A stretch of DNA of 64,000 bases from NCBI GenBank assembly GCA_020796225.1, contig CM036759.1:1607782-1671781 (forward strand), given 5' to 3'. The position numbers and the translations under genes are program-made. The notes beneath the pieces are model-generated. The model saw only the letters and a program-made list of their open reading frames with translations, was not told the DNA's origin and ran no database searches. Positions 33,301 through 44,040 of this stretch are shown here, piece after piece. The DNA comes from Arion vulgaris (taxonomy: Eukaryota > Mollusca > Gastropoda > Stylommatophora > Arionidae). Position 1 is the first letter of the stretch, and each line of letters starts with the position of its first letter.

Positions 33301-34540
33301 CCAACCTTCAGCACCTATTGGAGCACAGTTGCTTATCCTAGGGTGGAGTGTTCGATTTCAGCCAGCGTTTGTTTGCGGTACGCTTTCCGATAGCCTTAGG
33401 CTGTCCCCAACCGAACCCACAAGGCAGCGGGTTGCCATTTTCTTTCAAGGCAGCGACCCTTAGACAGCCTGCCCTCCCGGGCTTATGAACGCCATCTACC
33501 CAGCAAAACCGGTCGTTTTAATGAACACCTTGGTTTGCCGCCCGTTCAGGTTTGTTTACGGTTTGCTCCGCTAGCCTTTGGTTGTCCCCAATCAATCTAC
33601 AAGGCGGCAGTAGTTCCCTGAGAGCGGAAACGCGCACTGGCTTTACCTCTGCTGGACTTTCCAGTTGTTCTGTACATTTGGGTGGGACGCACACCCTCTT
33701 GCCTGCCGCGCTTGCACTGGTTTTGCCTCTGCTGGGCTTTCCAGTTGTTCTGCTCATGTGTGTGGTCCGCGCACCCTCTTGCCTGCCATGCTCGCCGCTG
33801 CAGTGCTTACCTCACTTTCCGCGTTTGCCGTGCTGGCCTGCCCCTCAATGGGGCCCACTATGGCTTTGCCATCGTGCGTGCTCGCTCTGCCCTGGTTACT
33901 ACCTCACCATTTCCATCAATTTCCACTGGGCTGTCCGACTTCGACTGGGCAAAAACCGAGTTTCGCCTCATGATGCCCACGTGCAACTCAACATGACTCC
34001 CAGCATACTCATCAGCTCTAGAGTGGTGGCTAGAGAGAGCAAGCTTGGGCTCCGAATTTCGCCACACGCGGGTCAACGTCCCTTCGATAGTTTTGATTCG
34101 TGCCCCCATCTCTGTGATAGGGGCTAGACTTTTGACCTATGTGGACCAACGTGCGGCCCAACTCATCACCCGGCATACTCATCGGCTCAAGAGAAATGCA
34201 TCAAGAGAGAGAATGCGCGGGCCCCGAGTTCCGCCCTGCGAGGTTCCACATGTAAGGTTCTAGCTTTTCCCATCGTCCGGGAGAGGCGAGCATTAATAGT
34301 CACTCTGGGAGTTCGCTCATCTGTGTTGCGAGCGGATCCCATCAAGCATGACTACCTTTGCATCTCTACTTGCCCTAGAGTAGCTCTCCCACGGCACCTG
34401 CCCTCTTTGCCTGACTGGAACTACCATCTGTTACCAGGGTCACCACGAGGAGGTGAGAGCAGGGGATTAGGGAGATGGCCATCTCCTAATCCTGCGCGCC
34501 GCTTCCTTGCGCCTTTGACCCCATGAAGGATCTGATTTTT
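33301..34540. other. GC-rich island of coding-like sequence, unrecognised
   Basis: Much richer in G and C than its surroundings. Plus-strand frames reach 191 codons (33552-34127) and all overlap. A segment of roughly 110 bp is duplicated (CTCTGCTGG..TTTCCAGTTGTTCTG at about 33650 and 33730). Possibly a decayed retroelement; no domain recognised. Confidence 0.4.
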
Positions 34541-34854
34541 CTAGAATTTTCTTACTAGCAAATGCACTAGTTAGCTCTGTCCAGTTCTAAAAGTAATGCC
34601 TCATGTAAAAATTGTGAGCTGCGTAATGATGGTACTCAAATTGAGATTATTCTGTATCATTGTCATTATCAAAACCTGTTTCCTGACATATATTCTGTAT
34701 CATTGTCATTATCAAAACCTGTTTCCTGACTTGTTTGTTTGATATTGATACTACTCAGCTGATGTGACTATTCTCTGTCACTATTACTTCCTGGCTGGGT
34801 ACAAATGGCACTGTACCTTATCCATTAGAGCGCTATACCAAAATGCTCAAGCGT

Positions 34855-35794
34855 AGTACGAACAAGCGACGGCCTGACAGACAAATTTGAATTATCATCA
34901 GGAGTAAGGCAGGGATGTGTGCTTTCGCTTATACTTTTCAATATATACATAGACAAGATAACGCAAGAAACCAAGACAGATAACAACCTCGATAACAACT
35001 ACAATTTAATCAACGAACTACTCTTTGCAGATGATCAGAGTATAATTTACAACAACGAACACAAACTTCAACAACACATAAATGCCCTGCAAGCGATATG
35101 CGCAAAATATGAGATGAAAATTAACACCTCCAAAACAGAAGTCATGACAATAAGTAGGTCAACAGGTCAACTAAATATACAGGTGAATAATGTCAAAATA
35201 CAACATACTCCAGAATTCAAATATATAGGGAGTATATTCACAGCAGATGGAAAGATGGACAGAGAAATCAAGACTAGATGCCAGAAGGCAAATGCAGTGA
35301 CATACCAACTGTCACCACTATTAAAACATCCAAGCATTAACATGGAAGTCAAACGACAAATGATAAACTGCATATTTATTCCAACTCTCTGCTATCAGTA
35401 CCAAACATGGCCCCTGACTAAGACACAAGAAAGAAAGATTACAACATGTGAAATGAGATGTCTACGAAAAGCTGTCAACGTTACAAGGCGAGATAGAGTG
35501 AGAAACGAGAATATCAGAATCATCGTTGGTACTATACCATGCATACAGTACATCGAGAAGCAAAGATTCAAGTGGTTCGGCCATCTAATGAGAATGGAAC
35601 CACATTTACTACCATCACGTGCCTATAATAATCGACACTCAGGGCGCAGAGCACGAGGCAGGCCAAGAACACGATGGATAGATAACATCTCAGAGTCCCT
35701 GCGAAAGCATGGACTGACAACGTCAAGCGCAACACACCTGGCTCAAGATAGGAAACTAACTCTCCCCACCACGCTTCACGGCAAATGTGGTTAA
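34855..35794 (+). mobile_element. LINE reverse transcriptase fragment, 5'-truncated
   Basis: Starts at GLTDKFELSSGVRQGCVLS; an intact 291-codon frame follows with ELLFADDQSII (catalytic pair intact), FKYIGSIFTADGKMD, PTLCYQYQTW, the CEMRCLRK block and KWFGHLMRM...GRRARGRPRTRW. Ends ATAAGATAAG. Same family as fragments at 50.4, 59.9 and 60.3/63.0 kb. Confidence 0.9.
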
Positions 35795-35867
35795 GATAAG
35801 ATAAGACCTTATCCATCGATAAGTCATAACTCATTATAACTGCTAGTTACGTTCATATTAGTCTTAC

Positions 35868-35962
35868 CAAGTCTCACCAATTTTCTCATGCAAATCTTGA
35901 ATTAGTTGTTCATCAATATCCAATTCATCCTCGATCTCTGCGAATTTATCAGCAAACTCTCA
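35868..35962 (-). CDS. Candidate exon of an unknown minus-strand gene
   Basis: The minus strand reads AEIEDELDIDEQLIQDLHEK then IGET, an acidic helix-like segment, ending at TTG|GTAAGA; read through, the same frame stops at TGG-TAA. The upstream edge runs into a 26-28 bp tandem array whose units resemble the start of this exon. Composition suggests real coding; family unknown. Its donor phase does not match 32762-32940 directly. Confidence 0.35.
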
Positions 35963-36772
35963 GTCATTTGAGATTTCATCAGTAAACTCTCAGTCATCTG
36001 CAATTTCATCATCAAACTCTGTCATCTGCGGTTTCATCAGCAAACTCTCAGTCATCTGTGATTTCATCAACAAACTCTGTCATCTGCGGTTTCTTCAGCA
36101 AACTATCAGTCATCTGCGATTTCAGCAACAAACTCAGTCATCTGTGATTTCATCAACAAACTCTGTCATCTGCGATTTCATCAGCAAACTATCAGTCATC
36201 TGCGATTTCATCAACAAACTCTGTCATCTGCGATTTCATCAACAAACTCTGTCATCTGTGATTTCATCAACAAACTCTGTCATCTGTGATTTCATCAACA
36301 AACTCTGTCATCTGTGATTTCATCAACAAACTCTGTCATCTGTGATTTCATCAACAAACTCTCAGTCATCTGTGATTTCATCAGCAAACTCTCAGTCATC
36401 TGTGATTTCATCAGCAAACTCTCAGTCATCTGCGATTTCATCAACAAACTCTCAGTCATCTGTGATTTCATCAACAAACTCTGTCATCTGTGATTTCATC
36501 AACAAACTCTGTCATCTGTGATTTCATCAACAAACTCTGTCATCTGTGATTTCATCAACAAACTCTGTCATCTGTGATTTCATCAACAAACTCTATCATC
36601 TGTGATTTCATCAACAAACTCTGTCATCTGTGATTTCATCAACAAACTCTGTCATCTGTGATTTCATCAACAAACTCTCAGTCATCTGTGATTTCATCAG
36701 CAAACTCGCAGTCATCTGTGATTTCATCAGCAAACTCTCAGTCATCTGCGATTTCATCAACAAACTCTGTCA
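35955..36772. repeat. Minisatellite, 26/28-bp unit, about 30 copies
   Basis: Unit TTTCATCAACAAACTCTGTC then ATCTGTGA; 28-bp form has CTCAGTC. On the minus strand the unit GAGTTTGCTGATGAAATC resembles the start of the candidate exon at 35868-35962. Confidence 0.96.
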
Positions 36773-37055
36773 TCTGAATTATAATTAGCTTCATCTCGCA
36801 ACAAGTTTTACAGAAAATTGAAGGCCATACTAACAATTTTGCAGAAACTAAACCAACCATGTTAGAAACTCTCTGGTCAAAAAACATATGGGGCGGCCAT
36901 TATCAGCAGTGACATATTGTCTAATTTTAATGTGTCTATTTGCAAAGAAAGGTACAGAAAAATTCATTGAAAAAAGGTATTCCGGCTATCAACAACCGAG
37001 ATGGAGCTTGAAGGGTTAAAGTGTTGTATAGATTAAACATCAATTGTCATCTCTC
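36773..37055. other. Unique AT-rich sequence
   Basis: Nothing recognised. Confidence 0.5.
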
Positions 37056-37059
37056 GTTC

Positions 37060-37515
37060 CTACTTGCCCAACAATTCAATTCTCTTCCCTGCTAGCCAGA
37101 CAGTTCCGCCTTCTCCCTTGCCAGCCCAATCGCTGTACATATCCCTGCTAGTCAGACAGTTCCGCCTTCTCCCATGCCAGCCCAACAGCTCAATCGCTGT
37201 ACATCTCCCTGCTAGCCAAACAGCTCAGCCTTCTCTCTTGCCAGCCCAACAGCCCAATCGCTGTACATCTGCCTGCTAGTCAGACAGTTCCACCTTCTCC
37301 CTTGCCAGCCCAACAGCTCAATCGCTGTACATCTCCCTGCTAGCCAGACAGTTCAGCCTTCTCCTTGCCAGCCCAACAGCTCAATCGCTGTACATCTCCC
37401 TGCTAGCCAGACAGTTCAGCCTTCTCCTTGCCAGCTCAATCGCTGTACATCTCCCTGCTAGCCAGACAGTTCAGCCTTCTCCTTGCCAGCCCAACAGCTC
37501 AATCACTGTACATCT
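37060..37515. repeat. Minisatellite, about 60-bp unit, seven to eight copies
   Basis: CATCTCCCTGCTAGCCAGAC and CAACAGCTCAATCGCTGTA; unit length varies with loss of CCCAACAG. Confidence 0.93.
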
Positions 37516-38160
37516 AATGAATATCCCCATCTCAGTATATTCAAGTGGAGAGTTGTAGAGAGACTAGTCAAATGTGTACGTGAGGGGGAAGACTAGTCAA
37601 TGTATGATTGAAGAAGATATGCATGTATATATATATATATCTCAATCAGTGGGAGATGTATAGCTAGCAAATATTCTAGAACTAATGATGCATGTCCATG
37701 GAATTGTGTCAGTAATGAAATTCTAATCATTTGTAACATGCTACAGATATTCTTGGAAATATCAAATCATTAATTAAATATATATCTGTTATATTTATCC
37801 GTTATTGTTGTGATCATGAGTTTTCGGGGTTGGTTTCTGATCTTGTCATGTTTATATCATCATCATCATGTGCCATGGTTCAGTATATTGATGATGAATG
37901 CCCACTACTGTTAGACTTTATTCTAATGTTTCAGTGGTAGAAATGCTTTATATTTGTAATATATGATGGTTGTGTCTGATTATGTCTGTATATAATGTGT
38001 TTTTGTTGTCACTGCAGGGATATGGTAGTAGCAGTTGCTTGAGTAGATTTTCTAGTGTCAGAGAATGAATAATGTGGTGTTTGTTTACATTATAGTCTGT
38101 CTAGTCACCCTATGCTGTTTTGTTGAGTTTAATGTGCTTGAGTTGCATATACTGCTCAGC
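37516..38160. other. AT-rich sequence with a small copy of repeat R39
   Basis: 37830-37885 matches 39592-39645 (TTTCTGATCTTGTCATGTTT, ATCATCATCATC.TGTGCCATGG). Otherwise nothing recognised. Confidence 0.5.
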
Positions 38161-38830
38161 CAAACAGTCCAGGCAACTACTAATGTGTCCAGGTAATAGC
38201 TACTCTGTCCAGATAATAACTAAGATGTCCATGCAACTTCCAAGATGTCTAGATCACAACTAAGATGTCCATGCAACTGCCAAGATGTATAGATCACAAC
38301 TAAGATGTCCATGCAACTATCAAGATGTCTAGATCACAACTAAGATGTCCATGCAACTACCAAGATGTATAGATCACAACTAAGATGTCCATGCAACTAC
38401 CAAGATGTCTAGATCACAACTAAGATGTCCATGCAACTACCAAGATGTCTAGATCACAACTAAGATGTCCATGCAACTACCAAGATGTCTAGATCACAAC
38501 TAAGATGTCCATGCAACTATCAAGATGTCTAGATCACAACCAAGATGTCCATGCAACTATCAAGATGTCTAGATCACAACTAAGATGTCCATGCAACTAT
38601 CAAGATGTCTAGATCACAACTAAGATGTCCATGCAACTATCAAGATGTCTAGATCACAACCAAGATGTCCATGCAACTACCAAGATGTCTAGATCACAAC
38701 TAAGATGTCCATGCAACTACCAAGATGTCTAGATCACAACTAAGATGTCCATGCAACTATCAAGATGTCTAGATCACAACCAAGATGTCCATGCAACTAT
38801 CAAGATGTCTAGGTCACAACTAAGATGTCC
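38160..38830. repeat. Minisatellite, 40-bp unit, about 16 copies
   Basis: CAAGATGTCTAGATCACAAC then TAAGATGTCCATGCAACTAC; the two half-units resemble each other (AAGATGTC), so the unit may itself be an old dimer. Confidence 0.96.
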
Positions 38831-38934
38831 AGGTAATGGCTAAAAAGCCCAGGAAAGACTAAGATGTCAAAGTAATTACTAAGATGTCATGGACAGAATT
38901 CATCTTTGTCTCATTCTTCTTTTCTCAATTTCTG

Positions 38935-39595
38935 TTTTGTCTCACAGCGTAAGGATATCAAGTGATTTATAGAACAACTTCTTGGGTTTGTCTCACAGTG
39001 TCAGGATAAAAGTGATTTATAGAACAACTTCTTGGGTTTGGTCTCACAGTGTCAGGATAAGAAGTGATTTATAGAACAACTTCTTGGGTTTGGTCTCACA
39101 GTGTCAGGATAAGAAATGATTTATAGAACAACTTCTTGGGTTTGGTCTCACAGTGTCAGGATAAGAAATGATTTATAGAACAACTTCTTGGGTTTGGTCT
39201 CACAGTGTCAGGATAAGAAGTGATTTATAGAACAACTTCTTGGGTTTGGTCTCACAGTGTCAGGATAAGAAGTGATTTTTAGAACAACTTCTTGGGTTTG
39301 GTCTCACAGTGTCAGGATAAGAAGTGATTTTTAGAACAACTTCTTGGGTTTGGTCTCACAGTGTCAGGATAAGAAGTGATTTATAGAACAACTTCTTGGG
39401 TTTGGTCTCACAGTGTCAGGATAAGAAATGATTTATAGAACAACTTCTTGGGTTTGGTCTCAGTGTCAGGATGTATTATGAACAACCTGGTTTGGTCTCA
39501 GTGTCAGATAAGAATGATTTATAGAACAACTTCTTGGGTTTGGTCTCACAGTGTCAGGATAAGAAGTGATTTTTAGAACAACTTCTTGGGTTTGT
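38935..39595. repeat. Minisatellite, about 53-bp unit, 13 copies
   Basis: GTCTCACAGTGTCAGGATAA and ATTTATAGAACAACTTCTTG. Single units occur within the dispersed repeat R39 at 49.57 and 55.46 kb, so R39 seeded the array. Confidence 0.96.
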
Positions 39596-39795
39596 TTTCT
39601 GATCTTGTCATGTTTTTTTATATCATCATCATCGTGTGCCATGGTTTGTAGATTATAATTCACAGCCTCTGTTATTTCTGTAATTGACATTTTGCTCTGT
39701 ATCCACAGTATCTGAGTAGCAATGCTCTTTGAGGCAGACTGTCTGTTGGTGATCTGCTTATATAGCTGAACCATTTAGTTGTCTACGCACACTGA
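39592..39795 (-). mobile_element. Dispersed repeat R39, copy 1
   Basis: Shares CACAGCCTCTGTTATTTCTG, TTTTGCTCTGTATCCAC and GAGGCAGACTGTCTGTTGGT-like blocks with 49.55-49.7 and 55.45-55.65 kb. Minus-strand translation gives a broken LINE-tail-like reading; family not known. Confidence 0.7.
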
Positions 39796-39805
39796 GTTAA
39801 TTGCA

Positions 39806-40035
39806 TATCCTTTACAGGACTTTGCGAATCAACCCCAGCTTTTTAACGCTGTTTGTGATTTTTCTAGGCATTATTACGTTCAGTAGTTTGCCATTGCTTT
39901 CTGAACGGGTGGTGCCATTGTCCTTTGTAAAAATCCACGCGAAACAATTTGCAACCAAACTGTCCGCAGCGTGTTTCAAACTCAGAACGTCGGGGTTAAT
40001 AGACTGAGTCACTATCCCCTGAGCCACAACAGCAC
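39806..40035 (-). mobile_element. tRNA-derived SINE, inverted copy
   Basis: Reverse complement of the element at 14203-14440, including the tRNA-like head (about 39965-40030) and the AATCAACCCCAGCTTTTTAA end. Confidence 0.85.
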
Positions 40036-40267
40036 TACACAGACTACTCAAGATAAAATGGCAAGAAAAAATTTCTTATACCAAAGTTCTCATAAAAGCC
40101 AAGCTCCCAAGTGTCAACACCCTGGTGCAGAAGGGCCAGGTGAGATGAGAGGTCACATTGCTCGGATGCCTGATAAACTCATTCCATAACAATTGATGTA
40201 GTGAGCTTGAAGGGGGCAGATAATTAGTTGGTGGACAGTACAAAAAAATGCTTTCAATACACTCTTA

Positions 40268-40445
40268 AAGTGTCTCTAAAATGTTTCGGTGCATAGACAC
40301 CACATGCTGGGAATCCCTTGCACAAGATAACCAAATGTTTCGGTGCATAGACACCACGTGCTGGGAATTCTTGCACAAGATAACCAAATGTTTCGGTGCA
40401 TAGACACCACGTGCTGGGAATTCTTGCACAAGATAACCAAATGTG
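40268..40445. repeat. Minisatellite, 53-bp unit, three copies
   Basis: AAATGTTTCGGTGCATAGAC then ACCACGTGCTGGGAATTCTT. Confidence 0.95.
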
Positions 40446-40482
40446 GTGCTGTAAGAATACAAGAGGAACTCGCATAGCTGAG

Positions 40483-41930
40483 TTTGTTATCACCATAGTT
40501 ACACCTATCTCCAACAGCGACATAACAGTTAGATGTTGGTTGATGAGCATACTCATACATCTGTTTGTATCACCATAGTTACACCTATCTCCAACAACGA
40601 CATAACAGTTAGATGTTGGTTGATGAGCATACTCATACATCTGTTTGTATCACCATAGTTACACCTATCTCCAACAACGACATAACAGTTAGATGTTGGT
40701 TGATGAGCATACTCATACATCTGTTTGTTATCACCATAGTTACACCTATCTCCAACAACGACATAACAGTTAGATGTTGGTTGATGAGCAAACTCATACA
40801 TCTGTTTGTATCACCATAGTTACACCTATCTCCAACAACGAAATAACAGTTAGATGTTGGTTGATGAGCATACTCATACATCTGTTTGTATCACCATAGT
40901 TACACCTATCTCCAACAACGACATAACAGTTAGATGTTGGTTGATGAGCAAACTCATACATCTGTTTGTATCACCATAGTTACACCTATCTCCAACAACG
41001 ACATAACAGTTAGATGTTGGTTGATGAGCAAACTCATACATCTGTTTGTATCACCATAGTTACACCTATCTCCAACAGCGACATAACAGTTAGATGTTGG
41101 TTGATGAGCATACTCATACATCTGTTTGTTATCACCATAGTTACACCTATCTCCAACAACGACATAACAGTTAGATGTTGGTTGATGAGCATACTCATAC
41201 ATCTGTTTGTATCACCATAGTTACACCTATCTCCAACAACGACATAACAGTTAGATGTTGGTTGATGAGCAAACTCATACATCTGTTTGTATCACCATAG
41301 TTACACCTATCTCCAACAGCGACATAACAGTTAGATGTTGGTTGATGAGCATACTCATACATCTGTTTGTATCACCATAGTTACACCTATCTCCAACAGC
41401 GACATAACAGTTAGATGTTGGTTGATGAGCATACTCATACATCTGTTTGTATCACCATAGTTACACCTATCTCCAACAGCGACATAACAGTTAGATGTTG
41501 GTTGATGAGTATACTCATACATCTGTTTGTATCACCATAGTTACACCTATCTCCAACAGCGACATAACAGTTAGATGTTGGCTGATGACATACTCATACA
41601 TCTGTTTGTATCACATAGTTACACCTATCTCAACAGCGACTATAACATAAAGTTAGATGTTGGTTGATGAGCAAACTCATACATCTGTTTGTATCACCAT
41701 AGTTACACTCTATTCCAACAGCAAAACATAACAGTTAGATGTTGGTTGATGACCAAACTCATACATCTGTTTGTATCACCATAGTAACCTATCTCCAACA
41801 GGACTAAACATACAGTTGATTGTGATACCAAACTCATACATCTTTTGTTCACCATTACCTATCTCAACAGTGACTAAACATAACAGTTAGATGTTGGCGA
41901 TGAGCATACTCATACATCTGTTGTGTTATT
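40483..41930. repeat. Minisatellite, 80-bp unit, about 18 copies
   Basis: TATCACCATAGTTACACCTA then TCTCCAACAACGACATAACA. Units are near-identical up to about 41585, after which many one-base losses appear. Confidence 0.97.
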
Positions 41931-42034
41931 TTTAACTGTTATCAATCAAGCAAAATATTGAAAACTGTTCACTCTCTACCTCTCTCTCTCTTGGACTCGC
42001 AGAATTTTATTCATGCATGTTTTCTCATTGACAC

Positions 42035-43030
42035 GATGACTATGCTCATAAAAATTTCAGACGGAGCTCAAAGACAATAGTTGGACTATGCTCATACAAA
42101 TTTCAGACGGAGCTCAAAGACAATAGTTGGACTATGCTCATAAAAATTTCAGACGGAGCTCAAAGACAATAGTTGGACTATGCTCATAAAATTTGACACT
42201 CAAAGACAATAGTTGACTATGCTCATAAAATTTCAGAGAGCTCAAAGACAATAGTTGACTTGCTATAAAATTTCAGACGGAGCTCAAAGACAATGTTGGA
42301 CTATGTCATAACAATTTCAGGAGCTCAAAGACAATAGTTGACTATGCTCATACAAATTTCGACGGAGCTCAAAGACAATAGTTGGACTATGCTCATAAAA
42401 ATTTCAGACGGAGCTCAAAGACAATAGTTGGACTATGCTCATAAAAATTTCAGACGGAGCTCAAAGACAATATTTGGGACTATGCTCATAAAATTTCAGA
42501 CGGAGCTCAAAGACAATAGTTGGACTATGCTCATACAAATTTCAGACGGAGCTCAAAGACAATAGTTGGACTATGCTCATAAAAATTTCAGACGGAGCTC
42601 AAAGACAATAGTTGGACTATGCTCATACAAATTTCAGACGGAGCTCAAAGACAATAGTTGGACTATGCTCATAAAAATTTCAGACGGAGCTCAAAGACAA
42701 TAGTTGGACTATGCTCATAAAAATTTCAGACGGAGCTCAAAGACAATAGTTGGACTATGCTCATAAAAATTTCAGACGGAGCTCAAAGACAATAGTTGGA
42801 CTATGCTCATAAAAATTTCAGACGGAGCTCAAAGACAATAGTTGGACTATGCTCATAAAAATTTCAGACGGAGCTCAAAGACAATAGTTGGACTATGCTC
42901 ATAAAAATTTCAGACGGAGCTCAAAGACAATAGTTGGACTATGCTCATAAAAATTTCAGACGGAGCTCAAAGACAATAGTTGGACTATGCTCATAAAAAT
43001 TTCAGACGGAGCTCGAAGACAATAGTTGGA
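42035..43030. repeat. Minisatellite, 46-bp unit, about 21 copies
   Basis: TTGGACTATGCTCATAAAAA then TTTCAGACGGAGCTCAAAGA. Left third has scattered one-base deletions; right part is almost uniform. Confidence 0.97.
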
Positions 43031-43640
43031 GTCGCTTAAGAGGTCTAGGTTTGCAAAATTAGTTTTATTTTTGTGCCAGCGCATGAAAGGAGAAATGAAA
43101 GCGCTGATAAGTTTGGCATGTATAGTTGATGTAAAAAGTGGACGAGCAATGCACCATGCTGATATTCTGAATTACCTATTGGATAGAGAACATGGAAATA
43201 ATTCATGTAGGCCTAATAATGGTGAATCTACAACACTAACCAGACTGCAAGAATTCTGAGTCAAATGTGGTGTAGCTAGACAAGAGCACTATACTGGTAT
43301 CCAAGGAATGATAGTAAACCAACAAAGAACCGGGGCCGTTAGTTACCAAACGCTGAGAGACATACTGAGGAGGAAATCGGATTACTTATGGACTAATTGG
43401 TTCGATGTGCAGTGATTATGATCCGATGACTAAACTGAGAGACATACTGAGGAGGACATCGGATTACTTATGGACTAATTGGTTCGATGTGCAGTGATTA
43501 TGATCCGATGACTAAACTGAGAGACATACTGAGGAGGACATCGGATTACTTATGGACTAATTGGTTCGATGTGCAGTGATTATTATCCGACAACTAAACT
43601 AAAATGAATAGCTTTCTCAATTCTCTCCATTGATATATCC
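43031..43640 (+). mobile_element. 3' end of a Jockey/I-like LINE with triplicated terminus
   Basis: Reads CIVDVKSGRAMHHADILNYL then GESTTLTRLQEF, matching MAAVQSGRAMDQADIINSLR of the copy at 44.3 kb. The last 82 bp occurs three times (about 43366-43605), ending in ACTAAACTAAAAT. Confidence 0.85.
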
Positions 43641-44040
43641 TCTGACATGTTTAGTTTGCAGTGGCTAAGGCCCCCTCTCCGGGCAACGGCTGTAGCAGGC
43701 CGGCTAAACCAGGCGCGGGTAACCGATTCGTTACTAAACCAATCAATGAAACATGGTATGCCAACCCTGCATGCGAAGACTGGACTCTGCAGACTGTGCG
43801 GAAGAAACCATACTCTGGTTCAACGGGCAAGACAGCGTCCTCCAGCAGCGCGTAATGAGCACAACCAGACACGTAGAACGCCCTGGTCATCCGCTGCACT
43901 CAGATCCTTCTCCAGTCGTCTTGTCTTTGCCCTGCCACTGGACATAAAAGGAATTGGGCGAGAGAGTGACAACGATGAGCTGCGCAACTCTTTCTCACTT
44001 CAAACCAAATCATCGCGCAAGTCACTCTTTCACCCAAAAA
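43641..44040. other. GC-richer block, open in several frames, unrecognised
   Basis: Plus frames read VTKPINETWYANPACEDWTL and a 182-codon reading that runs on into the Penelope tail. It may be the front of a retroelement; I cannot assign it. Confidence 0.35.

Noticed and set aside
37985..38045. Short exon after the acceptor TGTCACTGCAG near 38017
   Set aside because: Gives only 16 codons to a stop with no family match or partner exon.
40483..43030. Regularly spaced repeats as a CRISPR array
   Set aside because: Units are contiguous with no unique spacers, and the DNA is eukaryotic.
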